In this document: in pieces, positions 1 through 8,339 of the stretch
Numbering within the stretch: the first letter of the stretch is position 1
How the letters are laid out: every line of letters starts with the position of its first letter
NCBI GenBank assembly: GCA_937980205.1
Contig: CALJKW010000038.1
Coordinates: forward strand, 1-64,000
Source: an uncultured Myxococcales bacterium
Lineage (GTDB): Bacteria > Myxococcota > Myxococcia > Myxococcales > Myxococcaceae
DNA: 64,000 nt
Direction: 5' to 3'
Translations under genes and position numbers: made by a program
Notes under the pieces: model-generated
Told to the model about the DNA's origin: nothing
What the model saw: the letters and a program-made list of their open reading frames with translations, nothing else
Database searches by the model: none

Positions 1-168
1 CCGGTGCCGGACACCCCGCCGCCGGTGCCGGACATGCCGCCGCCGGTGCCGGACATGCCGCCGCCGCTGCCTCCGGCGCCGCCGCCGGTGCCGGACACTC
101 CGCCGCCGGTGCCGGACATGCCGCCGCCGCTGCCTCCGGCGCCGCCGCCAGCTCCACTTCCTCCGCCG
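1..168 (-). repeat. GC-rich tandem repeat coding a Gly/Ser/Thr/Met linker
   Basis: A 21-bp unit (ccggtgccggacatgccgccg and close variants) is repeated, with 21-bp insertions that make a higher-order pattern. Read on the minus strand it gives GGGMSGT and GGGVSGT heptads with GGAGGS spacers. It is the low-complexity tail of the ELWxxDGT lipoprotein and continues beyond the left edge. Repeats of this kind are prone to copy-number change. Confidence 0.85.
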
Positions 169-2822
169 GCGCCGCTCGGTCCGGCGTCAGGCCAATCCGT
201 CCACTCACACGGTGCGGGGCCGGTGCCCGTCGCGGGGCTCCCCATGTCGACGTCGACGGCCCAGGGATCCGTCCCGGTCGTGTCGTCCGCCTGGAACACG
301 AGCCGCGAGCCGGCGAGCGCGAAGTGCCGCGGGTTGCTGCCGCGCTGGCCCTGAGCGATCTCTCCCACGAGCGACGTTCCGCCGTCGCGCGAGTACTGCC
401 AGAGCTCCATGCCGGTCGAGTCCGTCGACGCCGCAAAGAACAGCTCACCCCCCGGCACCGCGAAGAACGCCGGAGGCGTGGGCAGCGACATCGTCGTCGT
501 CACCGGCCGCGTCCCGACCATCGTCCCGTCGCTCACCCACAGCCGCCGCCCATTCGTTCCCGTCGCCAGGAACGCGACGCCGTCACCCCACGCCTGCAGC
601 GCGCCCGGCGCCGAGCTCGCGCCGCCGTCTCCGATGTTCGCCACGAGCGACGCGGTCCCGCCCTGCAGCCTGTACAGCTCGACGCCGTGCGGCCCCACCG
701 CGTCGATGCCGGCGAAGAAGAGCGTGTCGCCGACCGCCAGGAACCCCGAGCCGCCCAGCGTCGGCTGCGACGCCAGCACGTCGCTCGCCGTGCCATCGCA
801 CTCGAGCTGCCGCAGCCGGGTGGTCGCGTTCGCCCAGACGAGCCGGTTCCGGTACGCGACGAGGTTGTCGACGCGCTGCGCCTCGAGCCCGGTGAGCGCG
901 GTCGCCGGGGTCGCGACGTAGCCGTTGCTCCGCCACACCTGATAGCCCGAGTCCGGCGTGTGCGCGGCGAAGTACACGGTCTCACCGACCGCCGTGAACC
1001 CCGACGGCGGCGCCACCATGCCCGTCGGGAAGCTCGCCAGCCTCGACATGCCCGCATCGGGGCGGGGCCACGCCACGACGTCCCACGACGAGCCGCTCGG
1101 CAACGTCGCGTAGAAGCCGTTGTCGGTTCCCGCATACGCCACGAGCCCCGTGATGCCGGCGGTGCCGGGCACCGCGTTGAGCGCCTCGATGCCTCCGTCG
1201 CTGCCGTCGGTGCGGAAGACGTCGGTGCCCGTCGCCGGTGTGAACGCGAGGAAGTACACGCGGCCCTGCGCCACCGCGAGGTCGCGCGGCGCGCTCGAGA
1301 AGTTGTTCGGCGCATAGAGGTCGTGCACCACCTGCGTGCCCGCGGGCGTACCGTCGGTGCGCCACAGCTCGGTGCCGGTGATGTTCGTCGCGTGCGCGCT
1401 GAAGTACGCGCGGCCGCCCATCGAGACGAAGTACTGCGGATCCGAGTGCGAGCGCGCCGCCTCGATGTCCGCCAGCAGCCGCACACCACCGTCGTTCACG
1501 TCGATGACGTGAGGCTCCTGTCCGAAGGCACCTGCCGAGGCGAAATAGACGAAGCCTCCTCCGCCGGCGGCGAGCGCGTCGGTCTGCGAGCCGGTGAACC
1601 CGAGGCGCTGCGTCCCCGCGTCAGTCCCGTCGGTGAACCACGGTGACGAGCCGGCCAGAAACCAGACACGGCCGTACCCTGCGGCGAAGTCGGACGCCTG
1701 GTTCTGGAACCCACCGCTGGTGAGCGCGCGCGTGCCAGCGTCGGTGCCGTCGCTGACCCACGCCTGTCCGTTGAACCCACGGAACACCACCGAGCTCGGA
1801 GCCAGCGGCGCCAACGCCTCCGTCGCCGTCGCGTCGACCAGCGGTCGCGTGCCCGACGCCGTGCCGTCGCTCACCCACAGCGTGTTCGAGGCGTTCACGC
1901 CGCCGATGTAGACGACGAAGTAGAGCAGGCCGCCCGAGACGACGGGCGGCGTGAGCAGGCTCGAGCCCGTCGGCAGGGGAGCCACCTGCGTCGTGCCGGC
2001 CGCCGTGCCGTCGGACTTCCACAGCCAGCGCGGTTCGGTGCCCGTGCTGCTGTACGCGAAGAAGTACATCGTGTTCCCGATCGCCGTGAAGTGAACGGGG
2101 TACGAGCTGCCCGTGCCGGGCGCGATGTCGAGCAGCTTCGCCGGCGCACCGGTGCCGCCGACCCACGGCTCCACGTCCGACGGGACGCCGGCGGGTGTCG
2201 GGTTGAAGAACACGCGGCCGTTCGCGGCCGCCATGGACGAGGGCGAGCCGGGCACAGCGCCGAAGTTCGCGAGCGCTGGCCCTCCGTCGGTCGCGAACAG
2301 GAAGCGCTGGCCGCCGTTCACCTGGCCGACGAAGTACAGCAGGCCGTTGTTGATGACCGGAAGGTTGCTGACGCCGCCCGCGATGTCCGCGCGGGGGTCG
2401 GCGGCGAGCACGGTGCCGGCGGTGGTGCCGTCGGTACGCCACAGCTCGCTCTCCAGCACGGCGTCGACCAGGAAGTAGAGCCCCCCGCCGTACTCGACGA
2501 ACGGGCCGCCGCTCGAGTTCGAGCTGCCCGTGCCGGGCACGATGTCGCGCAAGAGGTAGGTGCCGGCGGTCGTGCCGTCGGTGCGCCACGGCTCCCACCC
2601 TTCGGTCGAGGTGACCGCCCAGAACATCGTCTGGTTGCCGAGCGGCGTGAACAGTCGCGGCTGGGAGTGCCCGTTCATGGACGTGACGGGCGGGTTGATG
2701 TCGCGCAGCTTGAGGGGAGTACCCGTCACCGCGTTGCGAGCGACTCCGAGCTCCTCCTCGGGAGCGAAGGGCTGGCACGCGATGCCCAGGGCGCACAGGG
2801 CACACAGCAGTCGGACGGTCAT
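1..2822 (-). CDS. ELWxxDGT-repeat lipoprotein, 3' end outside window
   Basis: This frame starts at the ATG at 2822 and stays open to the left edge, giving about 940 residues. The N terminus has a lipobox (LGIAC, Cys16), so the protein should be exported and lipid-anchored. The body repeats a roughly 50-60 residue unit with the signature ELWRTDGTxAGT or degenerate versions, the ELWxxDGT repeat known from myxobacteria and thought to form a beta-propeller-like surface fold. After the last repeat comes a linker rich in Gly, Ser, Thr and Met that runs off the window. The repeats strongly favour this frame over the other long open frames here. Function is unknown. The missing C terminus might carry a sorting tail or another domain. 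Confidence 0.9.
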   Translation of the reverse strand, partial: MTVRLLCALCALGIACQPFAPEEELGVARNAVTGTPLKLRDINPPVTSMNGHSQPRLFTPLGNQTMFWAVTSTEGWEPWRTDGTTAGTYLLRDIVPGTGSSNSSGGPFVEYGGGLYFLVDAVLESELWRTDGTTAGTVLAADPRADIAGGVSNLPVINNGLLYFVGQVNGGQRFLFATDGGPALANFGAVPGSPSSMAAANGRVFFNPTPAGVPSDVEPWVGGTGAPAKLLDIAPGTGSSYPVHFTAIGNTMYFFAYSSTGTEPRWLWKSDGTAAGTTQVAPLPTGSSLLTPPVVSGGLLYFVVYIGGVNASNTLWVSDGTASGTRPLVDATATEALAPLAPSSVVFRGFNGQAWVSDGTDAGTRALTSGGFQNQASDFAAGYGRVWFLAGSSPWFTDGTDAGTQRLGFTGSQTDALAAGGGGFVYFASAGAFGQEPHVIDVNDGGVRLLADIEAARSHSDPQYFVSMGGRAYFSAHATNITGTELWRTDGTPAGTQVVHDLYAPNNFSSAPRDLAVAQGRVYFLAFTPATGTDVFRTDGSDGGIEALNAVPGTAGITGLVAYAGTDNGFYATLPSGSSWDVVAWPRPDAGMSRLASFPTGMVAPPSGFTAVGETVYFAAHTPDSGYQVWRSNGYVATPATALTGLEAQRVDNLVAYRNRLVWANATTRLRQLECDGTASDVLASQPTLGGSGFLAVGDTLFFAGIDAVGPHGVELYRLQGGTASLVANIGDGGASSAPGALQAWGDGVAFLATGTNGRRLWVSDGTMVGTRPVTTTMSLPTPPAFFAVPGGELFFAASTDSTGMELWQYSRDGGTSLVGEIAQGQRGSNPRHFALAGSRLVFQADDTTGTDPWAVDVDMGSPATGTGPAPCEWTDWPDAGPSGAGGGSGAGGGAGGSGGGMSGTGGGVSGTGGGAGGSGGGMSGTGGGMSGTGGGVSGT

Positions 2823-2926
2823 GTGGGGGAGCTCGAGTCTGTCAGACACGGCGGTGCGCGCCAGTGGATCGGTTCCCCATCCAGGCGTGCGAAGTCGCGG
2901 GTGCGACGCTATCCGACGAGAGGGCA

Positions 2927-3901
2927 GTGAAGATCGCTCTCGTCTGGAATGACCAAGCCGGCAGCGCCAAGGGCATCTCGCTCGACGACGTGACGCGCGC
3001 GCTCGGCGAGCTCGGCGCCGAGGTGCTGCTCGAGTGCGTGAGCGCGTCGAACGACTGCCGCGCCTGCGCGCGGAAGGCGCTCGCCGCGGGAGCGGACCGC
3101 ATCGTCGCCGCGGGTGGAGACGGCACCGTCTCGGGCGTGGCCGGCGTGCTCGCGGGCACCGGCACGCCGCTCGGAGTGCTGCCGCTCGGCACGTCGAACT
3201 CGTTCGCTTCGGCGCTCGGCATCTCGCTCGATGTGAACGAGGCGCTGAAGCAGCTCGTGACGCTGTCTCCGCGCCCCGTCGATCTCGCCTGGGTCAGCGG
3301 CGGCGGCCGAGAGCGCACCGCGATGGTGCTTCACTGCATGGTCGGCTTCCACGCCGAGACCATCGCGGAGACGAAGCCCGAGGCGAAGCGCCGCTGGGGC
3401 GCGCTCGCGTACCTCGGCACGGCCATCTCCAAGCTCGCGGGCTACGAGCCGTTCGCGATCCAGCTCGACACGGGCAACCTCGTCGTCGAGTCCCAGGCGA
3501 CCGCGCTCGCCGTCGCGAACCTGGCGCCGCCGCGCACCGTGCTCGCGCACGGGCCGTCGCACCTGCTCGCCGACGACGGCAAGGTCGACGTCACCATCGT
3601 CGCGACCGAGTCGGTGCTCGAGGCCATCGCGACCGGCGTGCACCTGTACCGCAAGGCGAAGACGAACGAGGCGGCCGAGCGCGACAACGTCGGCTCGTTC
3701 GCGAGCGAGCGCGTGGCCATCGCCACGGTGCCTCCGCAGAAGGTGCTCGTCGACGGCGAGGCGTTCGGCGAGACGCCGGTGACCGTCGAGACGCAGCGGC
3801 ACGGGCTTCAAGTGCTGGCTCCGCCGCCGACCGAGGCGACCGGACCCGTGGTCGATGCCGCGCTGCTCGGCCTGCCGGACCTCGAGGTCCAGCCGGGCTA
3901 G
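2927..3901 (+). CDS. Diacylglycerol kinase family lipid kinase (YegS/DAGK-like)
   Basis: Predicted soluble lipid kinase of 324 residues, the usual size for the bacterial DagK/YegS family, which phosphorylates lipid hydroxyls (diacylglycerol, sphingoid bases and similar) with ATP. The N-terminal catalytic domain shows the family's first strand (VKIALVWNDQAGSAK) and the nucleotide motif GGDGTVSGVAGVLAG, then LPLGTSNSFASALG, which matches the GTxNDFAR region. The C-terminal beta-sandwich ends in VDGEAFGETPVTVE, typical of the family. I chose the GTG at 2927 because the domain begins there and an AGGG precedes it. An ATG at 2864 would add 21 unconserved residues. It is divergent from the ELWxxDGT gene. 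The lipid substrate cannot be told from sequence. Confidence 0.88.
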   Translation: MKIALVWNDQAGSAKGISLDDVTRALGELGAEVLLECVSASNDCRACARKALAAGADRIVAAGGDGTVSGVAGVLAGTGTPLGVLPLGTSNSFASALGISLDVNEALKQLVTLSPRPVDLAWVSGGGRERTAMVLHCMVGFHAETIAETKPEAKRRWGALAYLGTAISKLAGYEPFAIQLDTGNLVVESQATALAVANLAPPRTVLAHGPSHLLADDGKVDVTIVATESVLEAIATGVHLYRKAKTNEAAERDNVGSFASERVAIATVPPQKVLVDGEAFGETPVTVETQRHGLQVLAPPPTEATGPVVDAALLGLPDLEVQPG

Positions 3902-3910
3902 CGCGGGCTT

Positions 3911-5410
3911 CTACGGGCGCGGCGCCGACGTCATCACCGCATCGAGGTGCGGCGCTTCGACCTTCGCGCCCTTCACCGCCAGCGCGACCGCGTCGATGAC
4001 CTCGCGCAGCTCGAACACGTTGCCCGGCCACTTGTGCTCCTGCAGCCGGCGCAGCGCTCCGTCGGTGAGCTCGAGCGGGTGCCCGCTCTTGCGCGTCGCC
4101 TCGAGCAGGAACGTGCGCGCGAGCAGCGGAATCTCGCGCGGCCGGTCGCGCAGCGGCGCGAACCACAGCATCGCCTGCGAGAGCTTCGCGTAGAGGTCAC
4201 CGCGGAAGCGGCCGGCCTTCACCTCGGCCTCGAGGTCCTTGTTCGTGCCGCAGATGACGCGCACGTCGATCGGCCGGCGCTTCGTGTCGCCGACGCGCTG
4301 GATGGTGTTGGTCTCCAGCGCCTCGAGCAGCTTGCCCTGCACCGGCGCAGACAGCTCGTCGAGCTCGTCGAGGAACACCGTGCCGCCGGCGGTGGACTCG
4401 AGCACGCCGGGGCCCGAGCCGGCGGCGCCGGTGAACGAGCCCTTCTCGTAGCCGAACAGCTCCTCCTCGACCATCTCGTCGGGCAGTGAGCCGCACTTCA
4501 CGTTGACGAGCGGCTCGATGGCGCGGCTCGACCAGTGGTGAATGGTGCTGGCGGCGAGCTCTTTGCCGGTGCCGGGCTCTCCGCAGACGAGCACGGGCTT
4601 GTCGGTGCCGGCGACGCGCTCCATCAGGTCATAGAGCCGCAGCATCGCGGGGTCGGCGACGAGCACGACCTGCTCTCCGACGACGAGCTGCTTGCACGAG
4701 ACGCGGGCCTCGCCGACCTGCCGCGGGTCGACGTGGCGCGCGGCGTCGAGCGCCGAGTGCAGCAGCGTCTCGAGGTCGATGCCGTCTCCCGGAGAGAACG
4801 CCAGGCCCGCGCGGCACGGCACCTGCGGAATCGCGGCCAGCACGCGCTTCGCGTGGTCTCTCCCGCCGCGCTCGTCGGCCTCGGGCAGCGCGCAGAGCAG
4901 CTCGGTGCTCGAAAGCCACGCGGCGAAGTCGGTGCGGCGGAAGCACTTGTACAGCGCGGTGTTGATGAACGCGCGCTCGGGCGCCGGCTCGATGACGAGC
5001 GCGCAGACCGACAGCGGCCGGCCGTAGCGCAGCGCGCGCTCGAGCTCTTCGTCGAGGCGCCGCCGAAACGACGGAGCGTCGTGCATCGGGTCGTTCGGAA
5101 ACCGCCGCGGCGGCGCGTGCAGCACCAGCGTCGCCTGCGAGATGGAGATGATGTCGCCGTTCTGCAGCGGCGTCGCGCCGGTCACGCGCTCGCCGTTCAC
5201 CATCGTGCCGTTCTGCGAGCCGAGGTCGAGCAGGCGGATGCCGTTCGCGTCGGCCTCGAGGCGCGCGTGGTTGCGCGAGGCCGAGGCGTCTTTGAGCCGC
5301 ACCTCGCACTGGTCGCCTCGGCCGACGCTGCACTGGCCGACGTCGGGCAGGTCGACCTTGCGAGAGGACTCACCTTCGAAGACCACGAGGTACCGGCGGG
5401 CGGCCGTCAC
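3911..5410 (-). CDS. FHA-domain sigma-54-dependent activator
   Basis: Predicted transcription activator of 499 residues. Residues 5-100 form an FHA phosphothreonine-binding domain (SVGRGDQC, SRNHARLE, DLGSQNGT). Residues 115-235 look like a degenerate GGDEF fold: SSTEL sits where GGDEF would be, followed by an SPGDGIDLETLL segment. Residues 245-480 are the AAA+ domain, with Walker A GEPGTGKE (277-284), the sigma54-contacting loop as GSFTGA (324-329), Walker B GGTVFLDELDEL and the WPGNVFELRE helix. There is no C-terminal Fis-type DNA-binding helix; the chain ends about 10 residues after the AAA+ lid. It may act without specific DNA binding or through a partner. FHA-type activators are known in myxobacteria to couple Ser/Thr kinases to sigma54 promoters. 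Confidence 0.92.
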   Translation of the reverse strand: MTAARRYLVVFEGESSRKVDLPDVGQCSVGRGDQCEVRLKDASASRNHARLEADANGIRLLDLGSQNGTMVNGERVTGATPLQNGDIISISQATLVLHAPPRRFPNDPMHDAPSFRRRLDEELERALRYGRPLSVCALVIEPAPERAFINTALYKCFRRTDFAAWLSSTELLCALPEADERGGRDHAKRVLAAIPQVPCRAGLAFSPGDGIDLETLLHSALDAARHVDPRQVGEARVSCKQLVVGEQVVLVADPAMLRLYDLMERVAGTDKPVLVCGEPGTGKELAASTIHHWSSRAIEPLVNVKCGSLPDEMVEEELFGYEKGSFTGAAGSGPGVLESTAGGTVFLDELDELSAPVQGKLLEALETNTIQRVGDTKRRPIDVRVICGTNKDLEAEVKAGRFRGDLYAKLSQAMLWFAPLRDRPREIPLLARTFLLEATRKSGHPLELTDGALRRLQEHKWPGNVFELREVIDAVALAVKGAKVEAPHLDAVMTSAPRP

Positions 5411-5476
5411 GCGCGCGTTATCGCACTAAGCCGCCGCGTTTGCAGCGCGCGAACGAGAGACACTAAGCCTCAAGCC

Positions 5477-6031
5477 ATGCGCTCGATGCTCGCGGTGACG
5501 CTGCTGCTCGCAGCCTGCGGTCGAACGGAGCCCCACGCCCAGCCGATGCAGCCCGCCACGCTCTGCCAGGCCGTGATGGGCACGCCGCAGGTGAAGGAGC
5601 TCGCCGTCTGGCCCTCCGGCACCTGTCTCGACATCACGTACGACGCCGGCGCGGCCGAGCACGCGCAGAGCCTGTACGCGGCGCTGCTCGAGTGGGCGTC
5701 GGCTCCCGGCACGTGGCTGTGCTTCAACCCGCCGATGGAGGGCGCCCCGGCGGCGCGCGGCGTTCACGTGCGCGGCGGCGGAGCGCCGCAGCTCGCGCTC
5801 GTCACCCTCGACTACCGCGGGCGCGAGCTTCTCCGCAGCGAGGTCGTCTTCTCGGACGACTTCACGTTGACGCACGGTGTCTACCTGCACGAGGCCGGCA
5901 AGCTGCTCGGCTTCCAGCGCACGTCGGACGTCGAGAGCGTGCTCAACGCGTGGACTCCCGACGACGTGCTGCCGATGTTGAGCGAGGCGGACCTGCAGTC
6001 CGTCGCGGCGGTCTACCCCGCCTGTCGCTGA
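5477..6031 (+). CDS. Lipoprotein resembling an inactive matrixin-type metalloprotease
   Basis: A 184-residue lipoprotein starting at the ATG at 5477 (MRSMLAVTLLLAACG, lipobox LAAC). The long open frame upstream of this ATG is antisense to the FHA activator and is ignored. The C-terminal part has LHEAGKLLGFQRT at residues 137-149. This aligns with the matrixin zinc signature HExGHxLGxxH, but the second zinc His is Lys142 and the third is replaced as well. It is followed by LSEADLQSVAAVYP, like the helix after the matrixin Met-turn. I infer a non-catalytic relative; the family call is tentative. The next gene starts 21 bp downstream on the same strand. Confidence 0.8.
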   Translation: MRSMLAVTLLLAACGRTEPHAQPMQPATLCQAVMGTPQVKELAVWPSGTCLDITYDAGAAEHAQSLYAALLEWASAPGTWLCFNPPMEGAPAARGVHVRGGGAPQLALVTLDYRGRELLRSEVVFSDDFTLTHGVYLHEAGKLLGFQRTSDVESVLNAWTPDDVLPMLSEADLQSVAAVYPACR

Positions 6032-6052
6032 ACGGAGTAGAGAGCCGCTCCC

Positions 6053-7954
6053 ATGCGGCTCGCCCTCTCCGCGTTCACGGTGCTGTGCTCGACGTCTGCC
6101 CTCGCTGCGCCGCTGCAGGCGAAGGCCATCCTGTACCACTACAACCTCCAGTACGTGGCGGGCGGGATGAACCGGTTCCCCGACGGCATCTCGAGAGACC
6201 CGAACTTCAACCTCTCGGAGGAGAAGGTCGAAGACCTGATCATCGCCGAGTCGTTCACGCCGATCCTCGACGTGCTCGAGCGGCACCCGACCTGGCACCT
6301 CGACCTCGAGATGCAGGGAATGATGATCGAGGCGATGGCCGCGCGGCACAAGCCGGCCCTCGACAAGCTGCGGCTGCTCGCCAAGCGCGGCCAGGTCGAG
6401 GTCGTCAGCTTCCACTACTCGGATCAGCTCTTCCTCGCGTACCCGAAGCGAGACCTCGTCCGCTCGGTCATCAAGAACCGGAAGGTCTTTCAGACGCACG
6501 ACATCCCGCTCTCCAACGTCGTCTTCACGCAGGAAGGCCAGTTCAACGAAGGCATGCTCAAGGTGATGAAGGAGAACGGCTGGGACATCGCCGTCATGGC
6601 CTCGAACCTCTACGGCCACCAGCACGGCTCGACTCCGGCGGAGCGCTTCTTCCAGCGCCACGGCGTCGACGTCGTCGTCAGCGGCGGCAGCACCTTCGGC
6701 GACCTCACCGTGTCGTGGGACGGCCCCGGCGACGGCGAGCTCATCGTCACCGGCCAGACCAACCCGTACCTCGGCCTGCAGGGCTTCAAGATGATCCCCG
6801 CCGAGGTGCAGAAGTGGGAAGACGAGCGCGCCGCCGAAGAGGCCGCCGGCATCGAGCACCTCACCGTCACCGAGCTCGTCGCCGAGGCCAAAGCGCGCGG
6901 CACGTTCCCCCAGATGAAGCCCATCACCGACGGCAGCTGGAGACCTCGCGACACCCGCAACCTCTTCCGCTGGATGGGCGGCCTCGGAGGCGTCTGGGAT
7001 CTCATCTCCAACATCACCACCGAGCGCGACGACACCGTGCTGCGCACCAACGCGCAGGCCTCGATCGACGTGGCCGCCTGCGAGGCGGTCGTGAAGTGGG
7101 CCGCCGAGAGGTCCGGCCACGAGGCCCGCGTCGCTGCGCTGGAAGAGGCCGCGCGCGAGCTGATGCTCGCCGAGGTGTCGGACTCGACGGGCTGGAACCC
7201 CTGGCTCGGTGAGGTGAGCTACTCGCTCGACCACGCGCAGAAGGCGAAGGACGCGGCGAAGCGGTGCATCGACGCGCCCGAGCTGCGCGGCTCGAACGTG
7301 CGGCGCATCGACCTGAAGACCGGCGAGGTGGTCGGCATCAAGCAGGCGACCGACGCCGGCACGCCCGCGCCCGCCGACGCGCCTTTCCAGCTGACCATCG
7401 ACGCGCCCGGCCGCACGGTGACGACGAAGTGGTCGCGCATCTCGAGCGAGCGGCTCGAGCTCGTCGTCGACGCGACCGCCGGCACGAGCAAGAACGATCA
7501 CCGGCTGCTCTCGGTGACGTTCCCGATGGGGTTCGATCACGTCGTCTACGCGCCGGCGCTCGACGAGGAGAACGTCGTCGACCTCGCGCCGACCGAGTTC
7601 GCGGCCGGCGTCGAGCACAGCATCCCCGCGCCGAGCGGGCTCGTCGGCCTCGGCCCGTCACGGTTCCTGGTGAAGGACGTGCGGGTGAGCCACCTCGCCG
7701 CGCTGGTGAAGCCGTCGCTCCGGCAGCTCGAGGTGCGCGACGAGACGCTGCACCATGATCAGCCCGCGCACTGGCGGTTCGAGATCGTCGACGCCGACAC
7801 CGCGCGCGCGAACGAGCTCGCCCACGCACTGAACGTGACGCCCGTCGTCGAGTACCCGCTCGAGCCGCGCGGCGGGTGCGGGTGCAACAGCGGGGCGGGC
7901 GCGGCGTTGCTCGCGCTCGCGACCGTCGTGCGCCGCCGCCGCCGCCGCGGCTAG
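6053..7954 (+). CDS. Secreted GH57/38-type glycoside-hydrolase-like protein with MYXO-CTERM tail
   Basis: A 633-residue exported protein with a signal peptide (MRLALSAFTVLCSTSALAA). The first 250 residues resemble the (beta/alpha)-barrel of GH57/GH38 and related deacetylase-fold enzymes: KAILYHYNLQY, HLDLEMQGMMIEAM, LLAKRGQVEVVSFHYSD and VVFTQEGQFNEGML, whose Glu lies where the GH57 nucleophile region falls. The C terminus reads CGCNSGAGAALLALATVV then RRRRRRG and stop, a MYXO-CTERM signal. That signal is processed by myxosortase after Cys modification, so the protein should end up at the cell surface. Substrate is unknown. It probably forms a transcription unit with the preceding lipoprotein. 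Its TAG overlaps the stop of the convergent gene in a shared ctag. Confidence 0.82.
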   Translation: MRLALSAFTVLCSTSALAAPLQAKAILYHYNLQYVAGGMNRFPDGISRDPNFNLSEEKVEDLIIAESFTPILDVLERHPTWHLDLEMQGMMIEAMAARHKPALDKLRLLAKRGQVEVVSFHYSDQLFLAYPKRDLVRSVIKNRKVFQTHDIPLSNVVFTQEGQFNEGMLKVMKENGWDIAVMASNLYGHQHGSTPAERFFQRHGVDVVVSGGSTFGDLTVSWDGPGDGELIVTGQTNPYLGLQGFKMIPAEVQKWEDERAAEEAAGIEHLTVTELVAEAKARGTFPQMKPITDGSWRPRDTRNLFRWMGGLGGVWDLISNITTERDDTVLRTNAQASIDVAACEAVVKWAAERSGHEARVAALEEAARELMLAEVSDSTGWNPWLGEVSYSLDHAQKAKDAAKRCIDAPELRGSNVRRIDLKTGEVVGIKQATDAGTPAPADAPFQLTIDAPGRTVTTKWSRISSERLELVVDATAGTSKNDHRLLSVTFPMGFDHVVYAPALDEENVVDLAPTEFAAGVEHSIPAPSGLVGLGPSRFLVKDVRVSHLAALVKPSLRQLEVRDETLHHDQPAHWRFEIVDADTARANELAHALNVTPVVEYPLEPRGGCGCNSGAGAALLALATVVRRRRRRG

Positions 7955-8190
7955 ATGCAGCCGACCAGCTGGCAGACGCCGTTGAAGCAGCCCGTTCCAC
8001 CGCCGCCCGTACACTCCGCCGACGACGTGCAGGTCTGCGCACACCGGCTCTCCGTCTTTCCGCAGCCGCCCGCCGGGCCGCACTGAACGCACACGTCGGC
8101 GAGCCGGCTGTTGTTGCCACACGGGACCACGGCGCCACACCCGGCGAAGAGCAGCGAGACGGACAGCAGCAGCAGTCGGGGAAGTTGCAT
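7951..8190 (-). CDS. Small Cys-rich lipoprotein
   Basis: A 79-residue lipoprotein starting at the ATG at 8190 (MQLPRLLLLSVSLLFAGC, lipobox FAGC). An upstream in-frame extension to 8319 has no export signal and was not used. The mature part holds about ten cysteines in CxxC-like spacing (CVQCGPAGGCGKTESRC, CTSSAECTGGGGTGC), typical of small disulphide-rich myxobacterial envelope proteins. It converges on the MYXO-CTERM gene, with the two stop codons overlapping at 7951-7954. Function unknown. Confidence 0.75.
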   Translation of the reverse strand: MQLPRLLLLSVSLLFAGCGAVVPCGNNSRLADVCVQCGPAGGCGKTESRCAQTCTSSAECTGGGGTGCFNGVCQLVGCI

Positions 8191-8339
8191 GAGACGAGGT
8201 CGAGCAGCGGGCGTGCCATCGCGCCCGCGTGCGGCCGCGCCGGGTTGCGAGGCGGCGGCCATCAGATTTCTGCCGTTCTCCGGCAACCTCGAAGGTCTTT
8301 TACACCCGCGGTCGGCCACGTCGTAGCGTCGAGGTGGAC

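Noticed and set aside
1..168. Possible CRISPR array from short direct repeats
   Set aside because: The units are in-frame coding heptads without unique spacers.
4535..6031. A 498-codon plus-strand protein
   Set aside because: The first two-thirds is antisense to the FHA activator. The lipoprotein signal at 5477 marks the true start.
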